A stretch of DNA of 64,000 bases from Sarocladium kiliense. Its lineage: Eukaryota > Ascomycota > Sordariomycetes > Hypocreales > Sarocladiaceae. Shown here one piece after another: positions 55,679-64,000 of this stretch (positions are counted from its first letter, which is position 1; each line of letters opens with the position of its first letter). The stretch is from positions 1,612,001 to 1,676,000 of the forward strand of contig JAUZTG010000044.1 of the NCBI GenBank assembly GCA_030734395.1, read 5' to 3'. Under the pieces are notes generated by a model, which did not search any database, was not told where the DNA came from, and worked only from the letters and a program-made list of their open reading frames with translations. The position numbers and the translations under genes were made by a program.

Positions 55679-57433
55679 TCAGTAACCGGCAACATCCGGC
55701 CAACTTGTCTCAATACCCTCCTTGAGAACAACCTCATGGAACTTCTCAAACAACTCCGGTTTGCTCTGGACTTCCTGAGGGGCCAGCCCTGTGTCCAGGC
55801 AGTGCGCTGCCAGCAGACCAGCAGCCTCGCCAATGTTCCACTCTACTGGATGCAATCTGTAGCAGCCGTTTGTAATATGTGTTGTGCCGATGTTCTTGCA
55901 TCCAGCTAGAAGGTTCGGTCGTGTTGGGGGGATGAGTGCGCCGAGGGGGATCTCGAAGGGGCAACAGGCAACGTCGATGTAGTTATCGCCGCCGGTTGAG
56001 GGGTGTAAGTCGATTCTGTACATGCCTACACCGATGCTGTCTGGGTAGTGGCGGGCGCCTTTTTCACCTCGGACGGAGAGTGACAGGTCTTGTTCGACGA
56101 CTGTGGTCATGGCGCGGATACGACGAGATTCGCGGACGTAAGGTGCCATGGCGAGGCCGTGCTCTGTACCGGTGATGTCACCGCGGAGGCGAAGACCGGG
56201 ATAGCCAGTTCCGTTGCCGTCGGCGCGGGGGCATTCAGTTTGGAGGTAGTAGAGCATGCTGTAGGAGAGGGAGGCGGCTTCGGCGAGGCGGGTTTCGAGG
56301 TCGTGCTCGGAGACGTCGATGATGGGTTTCTCGAAGTAGTCGATCATGGGCCAGTTGACGAGGCAGATGTCTGATTCGTATGCGCCAGGGACGAAGTTGT
56401 CCTTGGCGGCGATGCGACGGAAGGTCCAGAGATTCATGTCACCTCCTGAGCGACGCTGATCAGCGAAGACGAGAGCAGGGTCATCGTTGGGGTTGGGTGT
56501 GAACTCTCGTTCGACAATCTCGAGGGTACGGGGATGAGGAGCTTTGAGTCCTAATAAGGGCGCTCCCCAGAAGTCTGGGTGGCAGGCTCGCCAGTGATCG
56601 TATGCGGCGGGTTTGGGAATTGTGTTGTCCACGCCTTCGATGTGGTCGATGGCGAAGGTGATGGAGACGGCCTGGGAGTTTGTTGGTTGTGCCTCGTTGG
56701 GAGCACTGGGCTCGCCGGTCTCGTTCTTGGACTCAAACCCAGTAACGTAGGGAGTGTTTGTCATGGGGAGAAGGTCGCCGAGCTCAGTTGCGTCGATAAC
56801 ATAGGATGCGTGAACGGTGAAGGCATCCTTGATGTCGAGACGTCGAAAGTCAACCGACCGTACAGCATCTTGGTCCATGTGGCAAGCCACGGCCTTGGTG
56901 TGCTTCTTGATGACCAGACGCCCACTTCCGACGTAGGGCATGAGCATGGAGTCAATCACGGCAACGGCAACCCGAGGCTCATGGCACAGCTTGCTAACAT
57001 GTCCGGCGCCGGGGTTCAGCTGCGGCCTCTTCCGTGCTTCTTCTGTGAGAGGATAATTGTCACGGTAGTACTGCCGGATGCCATCCCGAAGATGCCTGTA
57101 AGAGCGAGTGACACCAAATTGCTCGACCCAGCTGTGCTCATCTGGTGGCACAGCTTGGCTGGTCAATTGGCCACCCAGCCAGTCGTACTCGTCTGTGAGA
57201 TAGACCCGGCGGCCTCGACGGAGAGCTCCAAGAGCGGCTGCTACACCACCAAGACCACCTCCTACTACAAGGACGTCAGTGGTGAATGACTTGGGCTGAG
57301 TGTGAAGGTGCGCAGTTTGCCATGATGCCGTCTTTGCTGCGCCGTCGGCGTTTGTGCCGTTGATCCCATTTGTATGAGCGAGGCCATTGCTACCGTTTGC
57401 ACCATTGGGCGCAGATGAAGTTGCGTCACCCAT
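55679..57433 (-). CDS. FAD-dependent oxidoreductase (FAD_oxidored, PF12831-like)
   Basis: Single exon, 584 residues, ATG at 57433. The first ~45 residues are low-complexity (Asn/Gly/Ala). The FAD-binding motif VLVVGGGLGGVAAALGALR is at ~54-73, followed by VYLTDEYDWLGGQLTSQ. A second FAD-contact block, VIDATELGDLLP, lies near 210. The C-terminal GCKNIGTTHITNGCYRLHP and WNIGEAAGLLAAHC close the FAD site. This is the pattern of the FAD_oxidored family; relatives are often mislabelled xanthan lyase because the domain occurs beside it there. Substrate is unknown, and a sugar- or polyol-derived compound is suggested only by the neighbouring transporter and regulator. There is no signal peptide. It is convergent to the regulator and divergent from the transporter. 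Confidence 0.85.
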   Translation of the reverse strand: MGDATSSAPNGANGSNGLAHTNGINGTNADGAAKTASWQTAHLHTQPKSFTTDVLVVGGGLGGVAAALGALRRGRRVYLTDEYDWLGGQLTSQAVPPDEHSWVEQFGVTRSYRHLRDGIRQYYRDNYPLTEEARKRPQLNPGAGHVSKLCHEPRVAVAVIDSMLMPYVGSGRLVIKKHTKAVACHMDQDAVRSVDFRRLDIKDAFTVHASYVIDATELGDLLPMTNTPYVTGFESKNETGEPSAPNEAQPTNSQAVSITFAIDHIEGVDNTIPKPAAYDHWRACHPDFWGAPLLGLKAPHPRTLEIVEREFTPNPNDDPALVFADQRRSGGDMNLWTFRRIAAKDNFVPGAYESDICLVNWPMIDYFEKPIIDVSEHDLETRLAEAASLSYSMLYYLQTECPRADGNGTGYPGLRLRGDITGTEHGLAMAPYVRESRRIRAMTTVVEQDLSLSVRGEKGARHYPDSIGVGMYRIDLHPSTGGDNYIDVACCPFEIPLGALIPPTRPNLLAGCKNIGTTHITNGCYRLHPVEWNIGEAAGLLAAHCLDTGLAPQEVQSKPELFEKFHEVVLKEGIETSWPDVAGY

Positions 57434-59268
57434 AGCTACAACGCAAACTCAGACCAGAGGGTAGAACGTTAGGGAAGCAGCTCGAGGGAAGCAGCACCGG
57501 CGTATTGCAGCTAGATCGAGGTTGAGGGAGCTCTCCGATGCACCTGGCGGTCCAAGCTTATAAGCAATTCTCGTCGGGTTATCTCCAAACGAAACTTAGC
57601 GTCAGCTACTCCGACAGCTTTCGTGCCTGAACCGGCAACAAGACGGTCTCAACATGGGTTGCTGCCTGGGAGGAAGCTCTTCTTGTCTCGGCTGGGCGCC
57701 GACAGTCCCCGCGTCTAAGGAGCTCTGCACGGTGTCAGATCGCCGCGATGCGGTGCGTGGCTTTAGGTGGAGCGATCATAGCGCGCAACGGACAATGCCC
57801 AACCCAAGATTCGAGCGGGGTTCGCGTTGATTCATTTTGGTGCGGAGTAAAGCAAAGAAGCTTATTGTTGGTTGGCGTCCTTGAATGATCCGATGACCTT
57901 GTGGCTCGACGAGAGGGTGTTGATGCATTGTCACTCTGCCTTGGCAAATGGTCCGACGCTTCCCCGGATACGAGTATTACGCGACAGATGCATTCCAATT
58001 GTTTCTTCGGAGCTGAAGGCCAGGCAGTAGGATGATGCAGGGTCCCTGGTGTCGTTGGATGTTCGAATGAGACAATGCTATGGTTCGTGATGCACAGTCT
58101 GGGCCCAGGGCTGAGGGAAAGGGTGTGGAAATGTGGCAGAGAAGGAAGTGGTCATGGATGACATGGGGAATGTCGCATCATCTCCGAGAGGAGGTTGATT
58201 GTACTGTACGCGAGAAGGGAAATGTGCGAAGCCGTCGTAGCTGACTGTGAGGGCCGTCCTTTCAGTTTGGGCCACAGCTGCTGTCCTTAAGTGTTTTCCT
58301 CAGGCGTTGAGACACTCCTGCAGGGGACTCTGGACATGGAAGGTAGCGTCCAGTCCAGTGGCAATGCGACACTGCATGTCCCAGCCTGTCTTGAAATGCC
58401 CTATCTCGTTCCTATCATCACCCAGGAACCGCTCCCGACCCGAGCATCACCGCTCATACTCGTCAACCCGGATCAGCAGCCTTTCGAGGCAAAACACCAC
58501 TGAGCTTCCGAGCATGTCCACCCTTTGTGCAGCCTGAGTGGCATGGGTTGGATCCTCTGCCGACCATCTCGCAGCCAGTGGCACCCTTCGGCTCCTGCCC
58601 GACACTCCGCGAGAGCAACCATGGCGCCTCAGGGCCCCTAATTCAGCGCCATCCCTGCTCCCGCAACCCAGCAGAGGCGGGACTAAGACATGGTTCCGCC
58701 GACCTACCTTCCAGTTGATTTGGTGGCACCGAAACTCCCCGGCTGTGAAAAGCATGGTGACCCCAGACTATTCCCTCGCCGAGTCCCTCTCTGCTCATCC
58801 CGTTGGCGGCCTTTCATCTAACTAGTCGTGTGGAGTGGCACGGACGGCACCCCGTACCCCAGCGGCACTGCTTCATATTGTGTGGGGAGAGCAGATGAAG
58901 GCTGCATCTCTTCCTGACCTTTCGATCCGAGTGGCTTGCTTGTGCTGCGTGGTCTGGCCTGGTATGTCACCGCGTTCTTCCTCGACCGACCAACCGCCTC
59001 CTGTTCGGCCGACCGATGGCAAGGCACTGACCTGATCATCCCCCAAGCCTTGTCCGCTCTTCCTTTCTCCTCCAGTCGGCGAGTACATATAACAACCGTC
59101 CAGTCGTGTCATCCAGAGCATACGGCCATCTCCTCCTGAGTCTTTGTGGCAACCTCAGTGCGAATCATTTTGCAGTGGGTTCTTTGAAGGGGCGGACCAA
59201 TATCTGACCTGATCTTACCTACCACTACCACATCTCACTGCCTGTCTCAACACATCATCCTCCTCATT
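57434..59268. other. Shared divergent promoter region of the oxidoreductase and transporter genes
   Basis: About 1.8 kb without a supportable gene. CGG and CCG triplets, the half-sites of Zn2Cys6 factors, occur but I could not define a convincing paired motif by eye. It is the natural place to look for binding sites of the regulator at 52.7 kb. Confidence 0.5.
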
Positions 59269-61165
59269 ATGACCATTCACGGTGTGCTTCGGCGCGTTGT
59301 GCGCAACGACGCAATCAAGGTAGATCCTCCAGAGATCTACAATTGGAGAGTTCTTGCTCTTGCCGCGTCGGTATGTTCCATCTTCCTTCCCTATTGCTCT
59401 TGGGACGTAGTCGGCAAAACTAAGTTTCATTGTCACATAGGCATGTTTCGCTGGTGCGCTCTTTGGAGTTGACGCCGGCATCATCGGTGGTGTTCTCGTG
59501 ATGCCCGACTTCCAGCGCGAGTTTGGTCTCGATCAGAAGTCGGCATCGGCCCAGGCCGATCTCCAGGGGAACCTCGTCACAACTATGCAGTCCGGTGCTA
59601 TTGCAGGCTCTCTCGTCTGTAGCCAGTTTGCCGACCGTTGGGGCCGTAAGCCCGCCTTGCTGGCTGTTGCCATCACTGGCTTCATTGGCGGTCTGCTTCA
59701 GGCCTTCTCCTTTGGAAACTATGCATGCTTCTACATCGGCCGGTGAGACTTCCTCGACGTGCGAGGATTCCCAAAGTAATCTCCGCTAACGATTGTAACA
59801 GTTTCGTCGAAGGTATTGGTCTTGGTGCTGGCACCATGCTGGCCCCAACTTATGTCGCTGAGAACTCCCCTCGTGCCATCCGCGGGTTCCTCGTTGGCTT
59901 CTTTCAACTTCTTCTTGTCATGGGCGGCATGATGGCCTACTTCATCAACTATGGTGCCCTACTACATCTCTCGGTGAGTCGAGTATCGCTTCCTCCATCT
60001 TCCAGTTCGCCAGTATACTGACATGCTCTCGTGCTTATAGCCCAAGGCTACCTGGATGGTTCCTCTCGCCTGTCAGTCCATCTGTCCAGCATTGCTTTTC
60101 TTCAGCATGCTGTTCTGTCCCGAGTCCCCACGTTTCCTTGCCGGTAAGGATCGATGGGATGCTGCAACAGCCGTGCTCTCCGATGTTCGACATCTACCTT
60201 CCGATCATGCCTATATCCAGCAAGAGCTTCTGGAGCTCAAGACTCAACTGGAACAGGAGCGAGCCATAATGCAAGGAGCGACTTTCTGGGACCTCAACAA
60301 GGAATGCTGGCTGGTACCTGGCAACCGCAATCGTGCGCTTCTGACTATTGCAATGCTCATCGGCAACCAGTGGTCGGGGACAGGGGCCATCAACTACTAT
60401 GCTCCAGCGATCTTCAAGGATTTCGGTCTCAGCACGACCACGACGGCTTTGTTTGCACAGGGAGTGTACGGTATTGTCAAGGTCGTCTCTTGCCTTATTT
60501 TCATCTTCTTTCTCGCCGACACTCTTGGCCGTCGTATCTCCCTGATGTGGAGTGGATCAGTGCAGGCGTTCTGCATGTTGTTTCTGGGTTTCGTGAGTCT
60601 TGTCATTTATCACTGTCAGCGTATCAGTAGCTAACATGCTCAGTACCGACGCTTTGGCCCAACTCCCGGTACAAACGATCACCCCCCTCCCGCTGGCATC
60701 GCTGCCCTAGCCATGGTGTACATCTTCGCAGCAGCTTTCAACGCAGGCTGGGGTCCAGTTGCATGGGTGTATGTCTCAGAGATACCGACCAACCGGTTGA
60801 GGGCATACAATGTGGCGTTGGCATCGTTCACGCATTGGGTCATGAACCTCGCCGTATCTAAAGCCACACCGTTGATGTTGACCAACGTTTCCTACGGCGC
60901 ATACTTTGTCTTTGGAGCTTTCAACACCGTCATGGCGATTGTCGCGTTCTGGCTTCCAGAGACCAAAGGCGTAAGTTTAATAATCCACATCACCTTCCTA
61001 GTACAGAAATTAACACTTCTCTAACAGCTGTCTTTGGAACGCATGGACGAGCTGTTTGGCACAGCCGACTTTTCCAAGGTCGAGGATGTCGGCGTCGCTG
61101 CACAGCATGCACGTGTGGAGGACCCAGAGCGGAGGGAGGATATCCACCTGTCGGACAAAGTTTGA
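59269..61165 (+). CDS. MFS sugar/quinate-type transporter
   Basis: Six exons: 59269-59370, 59441-59742, 59802-59973, 60041-60592, 60644-60970 and 61028-61165, with introns of 51-70 nt, giving 530 residues. About twelve hydrophobic helices are apparent. Sugar-porter motifs are FADRWGRKPALL after TM2, YVAENSPRAIRG in TM4-5, CPESPRFLAGKDRWDAA in the central loop, WVYVSEIPTNRLRA in TM10 and LPETKG at the end. The repeated PESPR/PETKG pair identifies the sugar porter family (TC 2.A.1.1). The central block TWMVPLACQSICPALLFFSM resembles quinate-permease-like members. It is a plasma-membrane H+-coupled importer by family. The substrate is undetermined, and the neighbouring regulator and oxidoreductase suggest a shared catabolic task. 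Confidence 0.9.
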
Positions 61166-61688
61166 AGACAACGATAAGGAGGCTGTGTAATGATTTTGTG
61201 GTGCCTGAATCTTGCTTTATATCTAGGTCTTCAATATCAGCAATATTTTCAATACATGTAACTGGCGATATCTACCTCACGGGCTCACGGATTTGCCACT
61301 GACCAAGTCTTCAGGACCGCAAAGCAGTGTCCGACGGTACTAGGGACAACCGTCGGTAGGGGAGGTAAGACCTTTGTCCAGACTTTGTATGACCGTCGTG
61401 AGCAGACTCGACGGCGTGTTTGGCATTGAGAGTCGTATAGGTTCTATAGAATATAAGGAAGCTCAGCCATGCTGTTGTCGCTTGTCTGAACCCAGCCCTG
61501 TGTCAATGTCAATCGATTCAGATAGCCGAATACTACGTTCAGGCCTGGACTCAATGGCAGCAACGAGGTCGCGGATACTTGCTCGAGCTTCTTCGGAATA
61601 CGTGGCTCTACGAATTAAGTTGTTGTTCTCCAAGTAACTTGATGATTTGACGCCGAAGGTGAAGTAGAGTCTGGAGATGGATATTTCT
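61166..61688. other. Intergenic between convergent genes
   Basis: About 520 bp. A minus-strand frame at ~61463-61822 has a protein-like composition but no recognisable domain and overlaps the next gene's last exon in another frame. An alternative 3' end of that gene is possible. Confidence 0.4.
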
Positions 61689-62696
61689 TCAGCTAGCCAA
61701 ATGGCTGCCCGTATGAGGTTCTGCCTTGGCTGATTCTCCTTGGAGCTCCTGATAGAAGCTTTCATTCCCATGCAGCTCGTGTCTGTCCGCTGTGTTCGAG
61801 GCTCCGATCTCTCCGCTCCCACTTAGTTCTGATCCTGTCCGTCCGTAAGACGCCATATTGTTCCCTTGGACTTCGTAGCGTTCAGCACCGCCAAGCTCTG
61901 GCTTGTCCCACCCATTGGCTCCAGAACCGGCGAGGGCAGCACCAGTGACTGTGCTACCAGGAAGCTCAGGTTTGCCCTCGCTGCCGTTTACTTCGGCCGA
62001 CTGATGCTTCTGTCGGGGTTTAATTGCGCGTCGTCTTCTCCAGATCCAGTAGGTGAGAACGCAGAGCAGGAAGAACACTAACGGACCGATGACTGCACCA
62101 GCTATCCATGCCTTGCTCGAAGAACCCGTGCTGTCATCATTGTTGGGTGTTGATGTTGACGCTCCATCTTCTGAGAGTCAACACGAGGTTATATGCGCTG
62201 CAACAGATCAATCGGCCGAAACATACCTCGACTTGAAGTCTTTGCAGTGCTGGTCTCGGTTTCTTGGACAGGATTCTCCCGATAGACCGTATGATATTCA
62301 CTCCCAGTCACTGTTTCTTGGCAATGATACTGCAGAGTCAACTCCTGATTCTGAGCGTCTTCTGCTGATTCGTAGATGGTGAGTGTAGCACATGTTCTTC
62401 CTGGGCCACTGCATACGTTCTAGTAAGCTGAAGATCTACCGATACCTGGCGGAGCACGCCTTTGGCCCTTGGTCATCTACTACATACCATCGTTGATTGC
62501 CAGCGGTGAACCAAAGAGTGTTGGCGAGGCAAGTCGTGGGAATACGGCAGTTTCCTGTAGACGGGCAGCATGTCCCGACGAAGCTGGACGCCGAGAATTG
62601 GCTGTCGGCACAGAATAGTGCCGTAGTCACATCGCTCTGTTCGCTCTCTGGAAGATAGCCAATGAGGCCGTCTGTGCTTGCCTCGTTCGCTGACAT
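61689..62696 (-). CDS. Cys-rich single-pass membrane protein with repeated ELxG tail motif
   Basis: Three exons: 62488-62696, 62227-62408 and 61689-62170, with introns of 79 and 56 nt, giving 290 residues. The ectodomain has DGLIGYLPESEQSDVTTALF, then FVGTCCPSTGNC, and after splicing CGPGRTCATLTIYES; this resembles an uncharacterised family of fungal surface proteins. A Thr/Ser stalk precedes a transmembrane helix at ~152-174 (WIAGAVIGPLVFFLLCVL), then RRRR as a stop-transfer. The 115-residue cytoplasmic tail carries E-[L/V]-x-G seven times. The ATG at 62696 leaves no signal peptide. An upstream exon ending in a hydrophobic LDILLCTAL segment and spliced near 62735 could supply one, but I found no start codon for it. 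A sensor or receptor role is inference. Confidence 0.65.
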
Positions 62697-63495
62697 TGTT
62701 GAGTGGATGATTTACCTCCGAACCACAGCCTATACACGTAGGGCTGTGCAAAGGAGAATGTCTAGCTTCAGCAGCTTCGTTTCTGGTAAGGTTTGAGGAA
62801 AAGGAATAGAGTGGTCAGATTGAGATCACAGGACGTATGCAGGTTAGTCAAGTAACTAACATCCAGTCACGGGAAGTCTAGGATCCCCGAGCTTGTCAGC
62901 CTTGTAGGGGCGAACAGCCAAACATCCTAAAGTTATGCCGAATCTGACAGAATGAACATAGGAATACACAGGCTAATTATTGAACTAAAAGCACTAAGGA
63001 TCGCATATTCGAGATCGCACCTTGGGAGAAATGGGCCCAGCTATATCTCCTTGGCTCTAATTCGTCCGGGGCCCAGTAGATCCGATGGTGCTATGATCGC
63101 TCATCACGGGTTGCTGAGACATCCGCTCCAAGCTTAGATGCTTATGCTGTAAGAGGACAAGTGATCGACACGCCTGTTGCATACTAGCACTAGCAAGGCT
63201 TAAACTAGTAATTCAGCTGACAGGGTGCACTCTGCCTTCAAGGCGTCCGACAAGCCATATAGGTATATGTAAAGAACAAACGTGAACGTGCGCTCGGGAC
63301 CAGGTAGGGTCCCATCTTCTTGTAGAAGATGGTACTCATCGATAAGTAAATATTCGAGTTGGGCATCCTCTTTGATCACTCTTTCTTTCTGAATGAGAGC
63401 TCCATTACGAAACACAAGCGACTTGCACAATATCTTCACCTTCGGCACAGCCCAATCTATTGCTCGTCTCGCTTCGATAAGCCCACAAAGCCAAA
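62697..63495. other. Intergenic between divergent genes
   Basis: About 800 bp with the upstream regions of the tail-repeat membrane protein and CFEM-like genes. A possible signal-peptide exon of the former lies at ~62735-62790. A minus-strand frame at 63200-63505 has no recognisable domain. Confidence 0.5.
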
Positions 63496-64000
63496 ATGCT
63501 CTCAAAAGTCAGCCTGCTAGCTCTGCTTGGTGTTCTGGTCGTAGCCCAAGACCTAAGCCCCCCCTGCATCCGAAACTGCTACGACAACAACCCGGGGCCT
63601 TCCTCCTGCGATGTCCCAGATGGCGGACCGGCGGTTGATAACGAAGGCCTCGCACGATGCACCTGCTCAACCTTCTCTATCGATCGCAGCGATCCACTTT
63701 ATAAGTGTCTGCTGAAGTGCCCGGTCGACCAGCAGACGAAGTATCTCCAGGGCTGGACAACGACAACGTATGGATGCGCTCAATTGTTCCCCGATGTGGA
63801 TGAGGAAGAGGTCGATGCTGGGCGCAGTGACCCTTCTGATCAGAGTGATGGAGGTGGCAGTGGTAACACGGACGATGACAACAGCGACGAGAGCGCGGAC
63901 GAGCAGCCTTCTACATCAGCAGCTGATAACGCGAAATCAACGGATCATGCAGATGAGGAAGATGCAGCGTCTCTGGCTTCTGGGGCTTCTATACTCGGTG
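63496..64000 (+). CDS. Secreted CFEM-like Cys-rich protein (3' end beyond window)
   Basis: The frame is open from ATG 63496 to the window edge (168 codons). MLSKVSLLALLGVLVVAQDL is a signal peptide. Eight Cys follow with spacings C-x3-C-x9-C-x16-C-x1-C-x13-C-x3-C-x18-C. This matches the CFEM arrangement except for a longer third loop, with Asp directly after the third Cys, and a slightly longer last loop. The rest is an acidic, Ser/Asp/Gly-rich stalk (DDDNSDESADEQPSTSAADN), typical of proteins that end in a GPI signal. CFEM proteins bind haem or sit in the cell wall, and some act at the host surface. The divergence makes haem binding uncertain, and the C-terminus is not visible. Confidence 0.7.
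   Translation, partial: MLSKVSLLALLGVLVVAQDLSPPCIRNCYDNNPGPSSCDVPDGGPAVDNEGLARCTCSTFSIDRSDPLYKCLLKCPVDQQTKYLQGWTTTTYGCAQLFPDVDEEEVDAGRSDPSDQSDGGGSGNTDDDNSDESADEQPSTSAADNAKSTDHADEEDAASLASGASILG

Noticed and set aside
61463..61822. 119-codon minus-strand frame overlapping the last exon of the tail-repeat protein
   Set aside because: Composition is protein-like, but there is no domain and no clear splice link; kept only as a possible alternative 3' end.
63200..63505. 101-codon minus-strand frame overlapping the CFEM-like start
   Set aside because: No domain, starts inside another gene's first codons, and the region is better explained as that gene's promoter.

Overview
This window is nuclear DNA of a filamentous ascomycete (Pezizomycotina), most likely a Sordariomycete. 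Genes are spaced 0.3-3.5 kb apart on both strands. They are split by short introns (about 48-104 nt) with GTRNGT-type donors and CTAAC/CTGAC-like branch sites. The protein set is typical of these fungi: a GRISEA/MAC1-type copper-fist factor, a poly(A)-binding protein with an acidic insert in RRM4, and many secreted Cys-rich proteins. I see no tRNA, rRNA, CRISPR array, intact transposon or viral gene. I built exon models by hand; each one closes in frame, but none has been tested against transcripts or databases.

Layout. (1) 1-6.2 kb: three same-strand, divergent F-box-like paralogues, the first cut by the window edge. The third has an in-frame stop that a 51-nt intron would remove, plus a duplicated 5' end that forms an upstream ORF. 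(2) 6.6-36.3 kb is a housekeeping block: EFM7-type eEF1A methyltransferase, an RS-rich nuclear protein, copper-fist regulator, SR140/U2SURP splicing factor, an FAD amine oxidase-like enzyme, TATA-binding protein, mitochondrial ETF-ubiquinone oxidoreductase, HUL5/UBE3C HECT ligase, poly(A)-binding protein and a single-pass membrane protein. A 3.5 kb stretch without a recognisable gene lies upstream of the TBP gene. (3) 38.5-51.3 kb is rich in secreted products: a Cys-rich membrane protein, a flavin reductase-like protein, a GH18 chitinase, a glycerophosphodiester phosphodiesterase family protein, a bicupin oxalate decarboxylase-like protein and a secreted selenium-binding-protein-like beta-propeller. 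(4) 52.7-61.2 kb holds a likely small catabolic cluster: Zn2Cys6 regulator, FAD-dependent oxidoreductase and MFS sugar/quinate-type transporter. The last two are divergent across a 1.8 kb shared promoter. (5) 61.7-64 kb holds a Cys-rich membrane protein whose tail repeats E-[L/V]-x-G seven times, and a secreted CFEM-like protein cut by the right edge.

The items most worth a second look are the repeated tail motif at 61.7 kb, the altered lid segment of the oxalate decarboxylase-like enzyme, the regulator-oxidoreductase-transporter cluster, the divergent CFEM protein, the A-rich leader of the poly(A)-binding protein gene, and the duplicated 5' end with its overlapping upstream ORF at 6.1 kb.
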